Both the position numbers and the translations under genes were made by a program. A stretch of DNA of 64,000 nucleotides from an uncultured Clostridia bacterium (GTDB lineage Bacteria; Bacillota; Clostridia; TANB77; CAG-508). Position 1 is the first letter of the stretch; the number at the start of each line of letters is the position of its first letter. The stretch spans positions 1 to 64,000 of the forward strand of contig CAPYID010000003.1 of assembly GCA_948739805.1 (NCBI GenBank). Reading direction: 5' to 3'. This document shows positions 45,421 through 54,557 of the stretch, piece by piece. The notes under the pieces were generated by a model. That model had not been told where the DNA came from, ran no database searches, and saw only the letters and a list, made by a program, of their open reading frames with translations.

Positions 45421-46828
45421 TTATTTTAGTTTAATATTTAAATCGAAATATACTTTTGTTCCTATATTTTCTTCACTTTCAATATTTAGTTTAGAACCAT
45501 GCAGTTCTATTATTTTATTACATAGTGAAAGTCCTATTCCACTTCCTCCATTTTGTCTACTTCTTGATTTATCTACCATATAAAAATCTTCTATTACTCT
45601 TTCTATATGTTCTTTTGGAATTCCCCTTCCAGTATCAATCACTGATATTCTATATTTTTCTTCTTTTATAATTTCTCCGTTTTATTAGTATTGTATTGTC
45701 TTTTGGCTCTGACTTTTTAGCGTTTTCTACTAAGTTTCTTATGACTACCTCTAATAATTCTTTATCTCCTTTTATTTTTGCAGGTTCTAAAGAGATTTTT
45801 AAGGTAATATTTTCTAAATTTGTTATTTTTGAAGATATTTTATTTACAAAATCACATATGTCAACACTTTCTAATTCTATACTGTTTTCTGATAAAGCCA
45901 TTAAATTCATAAGTTTATATGAAAGTTTCTCTAACCTTTTAGCTTCAGTGTAAATGTAATTCAATGCTTTTTTTGTTAATTGTTCATCACATTTTTTTAG
46001 TCTAAGCATATCAGAGTATCCTATTATTGCTGTCATTGGCGTTTTTATTTCATGAGTAAAGCCATTTATAAAATCATCCTTTTGTTTAATAACTAAATTT
46101 AACGAATTTATTTTATTTTCTATTTCCTCTGTCATAATATTGAAACTATTAGCAAGCTCTCCTATTTCATCTTTACTTTTTATACTAATTCTATTTGAAA
46201 ATTCTCCTCTTGCTATTTTTTTACTTATTATATTTAATTTTTTTATGTGCTTTGTTAAAAGTGCAGAAAAAATAATTATAAATATAGAGGCTATACTTAA
46301 TATAATAAAGTCTACAATTAAGACTTCTTTCATTTGTTTATTTCTTTCTTCATATAAATCTGTAATATCATAAATGTTAATTATATATATTACATTATTA
46401 TTAATAGTTAAGTATGAAGAGAAAAGCATATAATGTCTATTTTCTACTCTTCGGATATAATAATTGTCTGTTTCTTCTTTTAGGAGAATATTTATGTTCA
46501 TATCTTTTGTTTTTTCAAAATTAGAAAATATCACATTCTCTGTTTCATCATATAATACTATTTTTTCTGAGTTCTCCCCAATATATGAATATAAAGATTT
46601 TATATATTCTATAATTTTTTCATTTGTTATCTCTTCTCCTTGCTGAATATTATTTACTATATTACTTTCTAAATAGTATCTTTGTGCAATATTTTGATTT
46701 GAATTTTGATTTGCACTTTTTTCTATTGAATGTCTAAAACTTTGCCTTATGATAAAAAATCTACTACATGATAATATACATGCCATAATTGCTATTATGC
46801 TTAATACTAATTTTAGACTGAATTTCAT
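45421..46828 (-). pseudogene. Sensor histidine kinase, frameshifted
   Basis: Reading from 46828: membrane helix, extracytoplasmic sensor (about 30-165), second helix, HAMP (about 195-245), the phospho-acceptor FTHEIKTPMTAIIGYSDM near residue 259, and N-box VIRNLVENAKK. The frame then ends at 45650 after an extra base near 45679. The remaining ATP-binding part, VIDTGRGIPKEHIERV...GGSGIGLSLCNKIIELHG, continues in another frame to 45421. Deleting one base gives ...TILIKGEIIKEEKYRIS... and a complete kinase of about 468 residues. It could be a real mutation or an assembly error. The response regulator upstream is intact. Confidence 0.85.
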
Positions 46829-46897
46829 GTTTGTCTCCCTTCTTATTGTTACTAAAATGGATTATAATGTTAACTTATAACAAAACACTTGAAGTAA

Positions 46898-47554
46898 TTA
46901 TATCTCTAACATATATCCTATTTTATAAATGGTTTTTATTTTGTCTTTCCAGTTTAACTTTTTTCTAATTCTTTGAATATGAAGGTCTAATGTTCTTGTT
47001 TCAAATTCTAAGTCTTCTCCCCAGACTTTCTCAAATATGATTTCCCTATATAAAGCTATTCCTTTATTTTGTATCAATAGCATAAGTAAATCAAATTCTT
47101 TAGGTGTTAGCTCAATTTTTCTATTTTGCATTTTTACTATTCTTGCTTCGACATTGATTTCAATATTATCTATTTTTATAATATCTGTAAGTTTATTATA
47201 TCTCCTTAATACAGCTTCTACTCTTGCAATAAGTTCTTCTATTTCAAATGGTTTTGTAATATAATCGTCTGCTCCACTTTTTAATCCTTTTATCTTGTCT
47301 TTAGTTTGACTTTTAGCAGTTATAAAAATAGTTGGTGTTTCTTTTGTTTCTTTTATGTATTCTAAGAGTTCATATCCATCTATTTTTGGTAACATTATAT
47401 CCAATAATATTAAGTCATAATTTTTTTGTTCTATGTAATTTGCTGCAATCTCTCCATTTTCTGCACATTCACATAAGTATCCTTGCGACTCTAAGCCAAT
47501 TTTAATCAAGTCGCTTATAGCTTTTTCATCTTCTATAATTAAAATTTTATTCAT
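46898..47554 (-). CDS. OmpR/PhoB-family response regulator
   Basis: 218 residues. The receiver domain holds acidic residues in IIEDEKA and the phospho-acceptor Asp in DLILLDIMLPKIDGYELL (about residue 52), with Lys in FITAKSQ. The C-terminal winged helix has IELTPKEFDLLMLLIQNKG and FETRTLDLHIQRIRKKL. It would bind DNA as a dimer after phosphorylation by the downstream kinase. Its likely targets include the adjacent cell-wall genes. The gene order regulator-kinase-accessory-ligase-carboxypeptidase suggests one transcript. Confidence 0.93.
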   Translation of the reverse strand: MNKILIIEDEKAISDLIKIGLESQGYLCECAENGEIAANYIEQKNYDLILLDIMLPKIDGYELLEYIKETKETPTIFITAKSQTKDKIKGLKSGADDYITKPFEIEELIARVEAVLRRYNKLTDIIKIDNIEINVEARIVKMQNRKIELTPKEFDLLMLLIQNKGIALYREIIFEKVWGEDLEFETRTLDLHIQRIRKKLNWKDKIKTIYKIGYMLEI

Positions 47555-47679
47555 TCTAAATTCAATTCCTTCCTATTTTATACATACATTTTTGCCCTTA
47601 TACATTACTACATATTATAATCTCAAAATGTATCTAAGTTGTAAATTTTTTAAGTTATAAAATTTGGAAGCAAAGGTAT

Positions 47680-47713
47680 ATATAAATATATCCCTCATAA
47701 TTGAGAGATATTT
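47680..47713 (-). terminator. Terminator of the lipase-like gene
   Basis: ATAAATATATCCCTC-ATAATT-GAGAGATATTTAT forms an imperfect stem just downstream of the hydrolase stop at 47717, with T-rich sequence on the minus strand. Confidence 0.55.
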
Positions 47714-47716
47714 ATC

Positions 47717-48628
47717 TTATTTTATAAAATTAATTATATCATTATAAGTCTCTAGTTTGTTTTTTTCATTCAAAATTTCATGTCTTAAATTTTTATACAG
47801 TTTTCCTTTTATATTTGTATACCCTACTTCTTTTAAAAATTCTTGACTTTCCTTCCATTTGTTTTCATTTATTATTACTGGGTCATTATTCCCAGCAATA
47901 AAAAGTATTGGCATTTCTTTGTTTTTTAATTCCCAACCTTTTTTTACATATATGCTTTTCATTAGTTTGAATAAATTTTCAAATCCATTTAATGTAAATA
48001 TAAATCCACATAATTCATCATTATCATATTTTTCTACTATTTCATTATTAGCACAAATCCATGAATTATCTGACTTTGGGTTTTCTACACTTTTATTATA
48101 ATTTCCAATAGCTAAATTTTGAATAAATTTGCTTTTGTATTTTTCACCTTTAAATACTTTCATTATTTTTATTATGGATATTGCTAGGTTTACAAATGTA
48201 TTTTTGCTTGGTGAACCGCATATAATTAGCTTATTTATATCTTCATCATATTTTTTTATATATTTTCTCACAACCATAGATCCCATACTATGCCCAAATA
48301 AAATCATTTCTTTATCTGGATATAGTTCTTTTACATATAAAGTTATTTGGTGTATATCTTCTACAATATATTCTGCATTATTATCATAAAAATACCCTAG
48401 ATCTTCTTTGGTTTTTACACTTTTTCCATGTCCTCTATGATCACTTATTACTGCAATATACCCATTATTTGATAAATATTCTAGAAAGTCATAATATCTT
48501 TCTTTATGCTCAGCCATACCATGTGATATTTGGAATATACCTTTTATATCTCCATCAGGTATAAACATTGTTGTACTGATTAATAAATTATCACAATTAG
48601 ATTTTATTGTTATATCTTTTCTTTGCAT
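47717..48628 (-). CDS. Alpha/beta hydrolase, monoacylglycerol-lipase-like
   Basis: Serine hydrolase of 303 aa; ATG at 48628 with AGGAAAG upstream. The N-terminal part includes GIFQISHGMAEHKERYYDF and DHRGHGKSVKTKEDLG, the pattern of lysophospholipase/monoglyceride lipase enzymes. The nucleophile Ser is in LFGHSMGSMVVRKYI (about 100). Asp is in IAGNNDPVI and His in NLRHEILNEKNK near the C-terminus, completing the triad. There is no signal peptide. It overlaps the Uma2-family gene's end closely. Substrate unknown; it may release fatty acids or act on quorum molecules. Confidence 0.88.
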   Translation of the reverse strand: MQRKDITIKSNCDNLLISTTMFIPDGDIKGIFQISHGMAEHKERYYDFLEYLSNNGYIAVISDHRGHGKSVKTKEDLGYFYDNNAEYIVEDIHQITLYVKELYPDKEMILFGHSMGSMVVRKYIKKYDEDINKLIICGSPSKNTFVNLAISIIKIMKVFKGEKYKSKFIQNLAIGNYNKSVENPKSDNSWICANNEIVEKYDNDELCGFIFTLNGFENLFKLMKSIYVKKGWELKNKEMPILFIAGNNDPVIINENKWKESQEFLKEVGYTNIKGKLYKNLRHEILNEKNKLETYNDIINFIK

Positions 48629-48648
48629 ATAACTCTTTCCTTTCATTT

Positions 48649-49224
48649 CTATTTTTTTAATATTTCTTTTAACGATATTATACAATTTTCTAATATATTT
48701 ACTTTTATATCTTCTGTAATTTCATAAGTTTTAGGTAATGTATAAATATTTTTTTCATTTATTATATATTGATAAATAACTCCTATTTCTTCATCTACAA
48801 TCCAGTATTCCTTTATTCCATAATATTGATATAAATTATATTTTACAAGTGTATCATGTTTTTTTGAGGCTGGTGATAATACTTCAATTATTAGGTCTGG
48901 CGCTCCTTGTATACCCATGTTATTAGTTATTTTTGTATTATCACATACAACTAGAATATCTGGTTGTACTACATTATATTCCTTTTTAGGATTTCTTAAC
49001 CCTGATAAACATACATCTAATGGTGATACAAAGGCTTTACATTTCTTACCTTTTAAATAATTATGTAATTGAGCATAAATTTCTCCTACTATTTCTTGAT
49101 GTGATGTTGATGGAGAACTCATTAGATATAATTCTCCGTCAATTAATTCATATCTTTTTTTATTTTCTATATTTTGTAAATCTTCATAAGTATATTTTTC
49201 TTGTTTTAATGCTAAATTTTCCAT
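48649..49224 (-). CDS. Uma2-family (DUF820) restriction-endonuclease-like protein
   Basis: 191 aa from ATG at 49224 with GAAGAGG upstream. The family has a PD-(D/E)xK nuclease fold. Visible elements are YEDLQNIENKKRYELIDGELYLMSSPS (conserved N-terminal part), VVQPDILVVCDNTK, GAPDLIIEVLSPASKKHDTLVKYNLYQYYGIKEYWIVDEE. The catalytic Asp/Glu-x-Lys positions appear intact. Such genes occur in many copies in some bacteria and are linked to mobile elements, but their activity in cells is unclear. It lies upstream of the hydrolase gene on the same strand. Confidence 0.9.
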   Translation of the reverse strand: MENLALKQEKYTYEDLQNIENKKRYELIDGELYLMSSPSTSHQEIVGEIYAQLHNYLKGKKCKAFVSPLDVCLSGLRNPKKEYNVVQPDILVVCDNTKITNNMGIQGAPDLIIEVLSPASKKHDTLVKYNLYQYYGIKEYWIVDEEIGVIYQYIINEKNIYTLPKTYEITEDIKVNILENCIISLKEILKK

Positions 49225-49248
49225 ATTTTTTTCCTCTTCCTTCATTAA

Positions 49249-49518
49249 ATTTAGCCCCCTTAATATACCTTTATTTTATACATTTTTTACATTAATGAAT
49301 TGATATATTCATATTTTCCAAAACATTTTTTCTTAAATCCCCTATAAATATTCACAAATACTATAACATGCAGGACTTTTTTTGTCAAATTAATTTATAT
49401 ATATTTAGGGTAGTTTCTAATATTACAAAAATGTAATATTTTATAAAATCACCCCATGTATGTTGATTTATTTGGATTTTTGCTATATAATGTCTCTTAG
49501 ATTTAAGAGGTGATTTAA
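49249..49518. promoter_or_regulatory. Intergenic region with the tsaE promoter
   Basis: TTGATT (49463-49468) and TATAAT (49486-49491) with a 17-base spacer lie 28 bases before the tsaE start. An AGAGGTGAT ribosome binding site precedes a TTG. The rest is AT-rich without clear structure. Confidence 0.65.
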
Positions 49519-49947
49519 TTGTATAATTTTTTATCTAAAAACTCAGATGATACTTTAGAGTTTGCAAAAAATTTCGCTAAAAATTTGAAAATTGGAGATA
49601 TTATTATTCTTATTGGAGATTTAGGTTCTGGTAAAACCAAATTTACTGAAGGTATCCTTTCATTTTTTGGAATTCAAAATGAAATTTCTAGCCCAACATT
49701 TACTATTGTTAATGAATATACTTCTAACAATATTAGTATTTATCATTTTGATGTTTACAGGTTAAAAAGTTCTTTAGATTTTTATAATATTGGTGGAGAT
49801 GAGTATTTTGATAAAGGAATTTCAATTATCGAATGGGGCAATATTATAGAAGATGCTTTACCTAATAAATATATAAAGATTACTTTTGAAAGATTTTTAG
49901 AAAATGAAAATTATAGAAATTTGATTATTGAAAATATTACTGAATAA
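49519..49947 (+). CDS. tsaE: tRNA t6A biosynthesis ATPase TsaE
   Basis: ATPase partner of the TsaB-TsaD complex that installs t6A on tRNAs; 142 aa. Start TTG at 49519 with AGAGGTGAT at suitable spacing; no ATG fits. Walker A is IGDLGSGKTKFTEG (about 33-46). SPTFTIVNEY and YHFDVYRL follow, with EWGNIIEDALP near residue 112. Forms the head of a plus-strand operon with tsaB and rimI. Confidence 0.93.
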   Translation: MYNFLSKNSDDTLEFAKNFAKNLKIGDIIILIGDLGSGKTKFTEGILSFFGIQNEISSPTFTIVNEYTSNNISIYHFDVYRLKSSLDFYNIGGDEYFDKGISIIEWGNIIEDALPNKYIKITFERFLENENYRNLIIENITE

Positions 49948-50048
49948 ATTTTTAAAGCTAAGTGTTTTTCTGGACGGTCAAGCAATTTTTGCCTCTATAA
50001 AGAAATTATATGCCAAATAAATTTATTTAAATATAAGAAAGGTTTGAA

Positions 50049-50732
50049 ATGAAAATTTTAGCTATTGATACTGCAACAGAGGTTTGTTCTGTTGCAATTT
50101 TAGAAAATAAAAATGTTATTTTAGAAAAAACATTAGAATCAGTTAATACACATTCTGTTGCACTTATGCCACTCATAAAAAATGTTCTTTCTGAGACTAA
50201 TTTAACTATTAATGATATTGATTTATTTGCTTGTGATAAAGGACCTGGATCTTTTACTGGAATTAGAATAGGTCTTTCAACTATTAAAGCATTTTGTGAT
50301 GTCACTAATAAACCATGTGTTGGAATTAGCTCATTAGAAGGTTTTGCATATAAATTATATAATAATGTTACTTCAGATTATTACATTTGTTCTTTGTTAA
50401 ATGCTAACCATAATAATGCATACTGTGGAGTTTTTAAATTTGATAATGAAAAATTAGTCCAAATTCATGATTATTTTTTTGATTCTATTAATAATATTTT
50501 AAATTTTCTTAATAATTTGCAAAAAAATATTTTTTTTGTTGGAAATTGTGGAATATTTTTAAATGATATGATAAAATCAAAAAGCATTATAGATTCTAAC
50601 AAAAATATATCAGCTACTAATATTGGTATAGCTGCTTTTAATAAATTCAATATAGGTGATTATTGCACTTCAAGTCTACTTAGTCCTCTATATTTAAAAA
50701 AATCTAGTGCAGAAAGTAATGGTACAAATTAA
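50049..50732 (+). CDS. tsaB: tRNA t6A biosynthesis protein TsaB
   Basis: 227-residue ASKHA-fold protein that scaffolds TsaD in t6A synthesis. The N-terminus MKILAIDTATEVCSVAIL and the block FACDKGPGSFTGIRIGLSTIKAF (about 62-84) are diagnostic. The C-terminal half is less conserved, as usual for TsaB. About 100 bases separate it from tsaE. Its stop overlaps the rimI start (TAATG), indicating coupled translation. tsaD, the catalytic partner, is not in the window. Confidence 0.93.
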   Translation: MKILAIDTATEVCSVAILENKNVILEKTLESVNTHSVALMPLIKNVLSETNLTINDIDLFACDKGPGSFTGIRIGLSTIKAFCDVTNKPCVGISSLEGFAYKLYNNVTSDYYICSLLNANHNNAYCGVFKFDNEKLVQIHDYFFDSINNILNFLNNLQKNIFFVGNCGIFLNDMIKSKSIIDSNKNISATNIGIAAFNKFNIGDYCTSSLLSPLYLKKSSAESNGTN

Positions 50733-51166
50733 TGGAATTTCATAAAATGACTTTAGATGATTTGAATAAAATTTCCAATAACTTAGAAATCTTTGATGAT
50801 TTCTGGACAGTTGGCATTTTTAAAGATGAATTAAGTAATCCTAATTGCCATTATATTGTTGCTATTCAAGGTGAAGATATTATAGGATTTGGTGGTATTT
50901 CTGTGGTTTTAGATGAAGCTAATATAAACAATATTGCAGTTAGAGTTGATAAAAGAAATAATAGAATTGGTTCTAAGATTTTACAAAATTTAATTGATAT
51001 TTGTAAGTCCTTAAATTGCTCATTTGTTACTTTAGAGGTAAATGTCAAAAATTTCCCTGCTATTAAATTATATAAGAATTTTGGGTTTAAAAATCTTGGA
51101 ATTAGGAAGAATTATTATAAAGGGTATACTGATGCTTATATTATGAAATTAGTGATTGAGAAATAA
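50732..51166 (+). CDS. rimI: Ribosomal-protein-alanine N-acetyltransferase RimI-like
   Basis: GNAT acetyltransferase of 144 aa, classically acetylating the N-terminus of ribosomal protein S18. Acetyl-CoA binding motif: VRVDKRNNRIGSKILQNLIDI (about 70-90). EVNVKNFPAIKLYKNFGFKNLGIRKNYY is the RimI C-terminal signature. The start overlaps the tsaB stop by one base. The stop codon lies inside the inverted end of a MITE-like repeat, so the element may have replaced the original end of the gene. Confidence 0.9.
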   Translation: MEFHKMTLDDLNKISNNLEIFDDFWTVGIFKDELSNPNCHYIVAIQGEDIIGFGGISVVLDEANINNIAVRVDKRNNRIGSKILQNLIDICKSLNCSFVTLEVNVKNFPAIKLYKNFGFKNLGIRKNYYKGYTDAYIMKLVIEK

Positions 51167-51268
51167 TTGCCTTCTGACGTTGTTGCTGCTCAGTCGATTT
51201 CCATTCAACGTACACCAGTACGCCTCATGGAATATCTCCTTCACGCGCCTAGTCAGAAAACAATTATT
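51162..51268. repeat. MITE-like element with 17-bp inverted ends
   Basis: AATAATTGCCTTCTGAC (51162-51178) and GTCAGAAAACAATTATT (51252-51268) are inverted repeats matching at 15 of 17 positions. The interior has higher GC and a GTACACCAGTAC palindrome. No coding potential. The left end supplies the rimI stop codon. Similar 'GACTAGGCGCGTGAAGGAG' repeats occur in gut Clostridia. Confidence 0.7.
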
Positions 51269-51318
51269 TCACAATCCAATATAAAATATACATATGATTT
51301 AAAAGAAAGAAGGTACTT

Positions 51319-53718
51319 ATGATGATTAAGAAAAATGAACTAAGCCATAAAGATTTAAAGACTTATTGTAGTACAGAAAATTTTAATTTTAATACTACTG
51401 GAGAACTTGATAGCAATGACAAAGGTATAGGTCAAGACCATGCAATTCATGCACTTGAATTTGGTCTTAATGTTGACGTTAGAGGTAACAATTTATACCT
51501 TGAAGGTCCAAGTGGTGTTGGAAAAACTATGTACACTAGAAAATATTTGGAGACTCTTTGTGTCAAAAAGAAAGTTCCTGCAGATTGGTGCTATATTTAT
51601 AATTTCGATAATCCAAATGAACCAATAGCTGTTTCTTTGCCTGCTGGTCAAGGTAAAGAGTTTAGAGAAACTATGGATGGTTTTATTAAAGATGTTAAAG
51701 CAGATATCGCTAAAACTTTTAGTAATGATGATTTTGAAAAAGAAAAAGCCTTAATTCGTCAAGAATTTGAACAAAAACGTTCTAATCTATTAGATAAATT
51801 AAATGAAAAAGCTGCTCAATATAATTTTATGGTTAAAACTGCACAAAATGGTGTATATATGATGCCAATTTTTGAAGGCAAAACTTTAGAGGAAGAAGAA
51901 TTTGAAAAATTAGATGAAAATATTAGACAAGAATATGAAAGTAATTCTGCAATAGTTCAAGAATACATTATTAGTGCTATTAGTGAAATAAAGTCTATAG
52001 AAAAGCAGTCTGATAAAAAAATCGAAGAATGGCAATCTAATGTTTCTCTTTTAACTGTTAATGTTCATGTTAATTATGTAAAATCAAAATTTAAAAGAAA
52101 TAAAAAAATAAGCCAATTTATGGATAATATTAAAAAAGATATTTTGAAAAATATTCAATATTTTGTTAACCCAAGTGAAGAACAAGATAAAAAAAATGAA
52201 CCTTCCCCTACTCCAGATGCAACAAAACCTTGGTTAAATTATAGAGTTAATCTTTTTGTTGATAATAGTAAATTAGAAGGTTCTCCTGTAATAATGGATT
52301 CTAACTATTCTTTCCAAAACATTTTCGGCAAACTTGAGTATGAGAATTATATGGGAATGTTCAAGACAGATTTTACAATGTTAAAACCTGGTCTTCTTCA
52401 TATTGCTAATGGTGGTTATATTATATTTCAAGCTGAAGATTTATTATCTAGCCCTGCATGTTATGAAAATTTAAAAAGAGTTTTAAGAGTAAAAGAAATT
52501 GGTATAGATAATTCCCAAGAACAACGTAGTGCAATGGTTATGATATCTTTAAAGCCAGAGCCTATTCCCCTTAATCTTAAAGTTATTTTAATTGGTAGTG
52601 AGGAAATTTACCAAACTTTACTTGCTATGGATCCAAACTTTAAAAAATTATTTAAAATAAAAATAGAATTTGCTGAAGATGCACCTCGAAATGATGAAAA
52701 CATTTTATTATTAGCAAGATTTATGCATTCTTTCTGTGAAAGAGAACATTTACCACAATTGGATAAAGAAGCTGTCGCAAGAATGATTGAGTATGCTTCA
52801 AAACTTGCAGATGATAAAAGAAAACTCTCTACTCGTTTTAATGATTTATCTCAAATAATTAGTGAAGCTGGTACATGGGCTACTATGGCTCGCTCAAAAG
52901 TTATTACTGAAAAATTTATCAAAAAAGCCATAGATGAAAAAATTGCTAGAGTTCAAAAATATGATAATAGATTATCTGAAATGATTAGGGATGAAATGCT
53001 TTTAATTGATACAGATGGCTATAAGGTTGGTCAAATTAATGGTTTAACTATAATGACTACTGGAGATTATACTTTTGGAAAACCTGCTAGAATAACAGTT
53101 AATACTTATACTGGTAAATCTGGTATTATAAATATTGAAAGAGAAGTTGAACTTTCTGGTTCTTCACATTCTAAAGGTGTACTTATTTTAACTGGTTATA
53201 TTGGTGAACAATTTGCACAGGACTTCCCTCTTTCCCTTACTGCAAGTATATGTTTTGAACAATTATATAATGGAGTTGATGGTGATAGTGCTTCTAGTAC
53301 AGAATTATATGCTTTACTTTCTAGTTTATCAGATGTACCAATAAATCAATCTATTGCTGTTACTGGTTCTGTTAACCAAAAAGGTGAAATTCAGCCAATT
53401 GGTGGAGTTAATGATAAAATTGAAGGTTTTTATAATGTTTGTAAAACTAAGGGGCTAAATGGAAGTCATGGAGTTATAATCCCTATACAAAATGTAATGA
53501 ATTTAAGTTTATCTGATGAAGTTGTAGAAGCTGTTAAAAATAATGAATTTCACATTTATGCAATTTCTACTATTGAAGAAGGAATTGAAATTTTAACTGG
53601 TGTCCCTGCTGGTCGTAAAGACAGTTCAGGAAATTTCCCAGCTGGAACTATAAATTATCTTGCTTATGAAAAGTTAAAAAAATATTCAAAGTCAGTTGCT
53701 ACATTAGAGCAAAAGTAG
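51319..53718 (+). CDS. LonB-type ATP-dependent protease (AAA_32/Lon S16)
   Basis: 799-residue ATP-dependent protease of the Lon-related family that lacks the classical Lon N-domain. Walker A is LEGPSGVGKTMYTRKYL near residue 58. A long coiled-coil insertion (about 125-310) interrupts the AAA module. The C-terminal S16 protease has the catalytic Ser in GVDGDSASSTELYALLSSLSD (about 655) and Lys in GGVNDKIEGFY (about 698). Such proteins degrade misfolded or regulatory proteins. RBS AAGAAGG before two ATGs. It follows the MITE-like repeat, so whether it is co-transcribed with rimI is uncertain. Confidence 0.9.
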   Translation: MMIKKNELSHKDLKTYCSTENFNFNTTGELDSNDKGIGQDHAIHALEFGLNVDVRGNNLYLEGPSGVGKTMYTRKYLETLCVKKKVPADWCYIYNFDNPNEPIAVSLPAGQGKEFRETMDGFIKDVKADIAKTFSNDDFEKEKALIRQEFEQKRSNLLDKLNEKAAQYNFMVKTAQNGVYMMPIFEGKTLEEEEFEKLDENIRQEYESNSAIVQEYIISAISEIKSIEKQSDKKIEEWQSNVSLLTVNVHVNYVKSKFKRNKKISQFMDNIKKDILKNIQYFVNPSEEQDKKNEPSPTPDATKPWLNYRVNLFVDNSKLEGSPVIMDSNYSFQNIFGKLEYENYMGMFKTDFTMLKPGLLHIANGGYIIFQAEDLLSSPACYENLKRVLRVKEIGIDNSQEQRSAMVMISLKPEPIPLNLKVILIGSEEIYQTLLAMDPNFKKLFKIKIEFAEDAPRNDENILLLARFMHSFCEREHLPQLDKEAVARMIEYASKLADDKRKLSTRFNDLSQIISEAGTWATMARSKVITEKFIKKAIDEKIARVQKYDNRLSEMIRDEMLLIDTDGYKVGQINGLTIMTTGDYTFGKPARITVNTYTGKSGIINIEREVELSGSSHSKGVLILTGYIGEQFAQDFPLSLTASICFEQLYNGVDGDSASSTELYALLSSLSDVPINQSIAVTGSVNQKGEIQPIGGVNDKIEGFYNVCKTKGLNGSHGVIIPIQNVMNLSLSDEVVEAVKNNEFHIYAISTIEEGIEILTGVPAGRKDSSGNFPAGTINYLAYEKLKKYSKSVATLEQK

Positions 53719-53766
53719 TCTTGCTATATAATATTAGTTATCACTACAATTAGAGTAATTTATTAT

Positions 53767-53788
53767 AAATCTCCCCCTGGGGGAGATT
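53767..53788. terminator. Terminator between lonB-type gene and convergent gene
   Basis: AAATCTCCCCC-TG-GGGGGAGATTT type stem with T-run on the plus strand; also suits the minus-strand gene ending at 53795. Confidence 0.8.
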
Positions 53789-53794
53789 TTATAA

Positions 53795-54271
53795 CTATTT
53801 TTCGTCATCTAAAAGATTTATACATACAATTTCACTTAATGTTGGTGGGTAGATTGCGTCAATCGTTTCATCAGTATATGTAATTGATATTGTATCTGCT
53901 ATATCTAGTTCAGAAATATCAATTACATTACCATTCCATCTTATCAATGTTTTATCACTTATTACAATGTTCCATTCTCCTCTACTATCTCTATCATTTA
54001 TATCTAAACCTTGTACGAATAACATAGGCTTTCCATCTATAGATTTGCTTACCTTTTTTATTGTAGCATAAAATGTATTTTCAAATCCTATGTTTTCCTG
54101 TTCCTCTTTTAATTTTGAAACTTGCTCATTTAATTCTAAAATTTGCTTTTTTAAATCACTTATATCATTTTCATATCTAATTTTTGTTTTTAAATACATA
54201 TATGTCATTAATGTAGACACAATTACTAAAATTGCAATTATTACATATTCAATTATCTCTTTTTTCTTCAT
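53795..54271 (-). CDS. Membrane-anchored coiled-coil hypothetical protein
   Basis: 158 aa from ATG at 54271 with AAGGGTGA upstream. One N-terminal helix (EYVIIAILVIVSTLMTYMYL) is followed by a short coiled coil (ISDLKKQILELNEQVSKLKEEQ). An OB-like beta domain follows, FYATIKKVSKSIDGKPMLFVQGLDINDRDSRGEWNIVISDKTLI. This last part resembles YobA/DUF3221-type domains that sit outside the membrane. The role is unknown. It is monocistronic between two terminators. Confidence 0.65.
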   Translation of the reverse strand: MKKKEIIEYVIIAILVIVSTLMTYMYLKTKIRYENDISDLKKQILELNEQVSKLKEEQENIGFENTFYATIKKVSKSIDGKPMLFVQGLDINDRDSRGEWNIVISDKTLIRWNGNVIDISELDIADTISITYTDETIDAIYPPTLSEIVCINLLDDEK

Positions 54272-54299
54272 AATCTTCACCCTTTACTATTTTCATTAA

Positions 54300-54557
54300 T
54301 TACATTTTATAATATATTTATGTTTATTTCAACCTATTAATTTAATTTTCTGTTATATTGATTATTAGATAATTGTTTTAATTACATAAATTTTGGATTG
54401 TGGAGTTATTAAAAATACATTAAATTTTGACATTGTTGTTAATTATAAAATATTGCTATCTATTGTAGGGGTGCCTCTACATCTATTATTCATCATTCAT
54501 TATTCAATATTAATTTTAAGAGAGGATGACTTTTCACCCTCTCTATACTTCCCTTTT
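54300..54557. other. Intergenic region with repeats and a terminator
   Basis: AT-rich. TGTAGGGGTGCCTCTACA-type hairpin near 54465-54482, then an ATTCATCATTCATTATTCAA stretch, and finally a terminator hairpin at 54519-54544 for yunB. No gene seen. Confidence 0.5.
54519..54544 (-). terminator. Terminator of yunB
   Basis: AGAGAGGAT (54519-54527) pairs with ACCCTCTCT (54536-54544), followed on the minus strand by TTAAAATTAAT. Confidence 0.7.

Noticed and set aside
42993..47554. Vancomycin-resistance type cluster (VanR/VanS/VanY-like)
   Set aside because: VanH, VanA/B ligase and VanX are missing. A lone VanY-type peptidase with a two-component system is common in wall maintenance.
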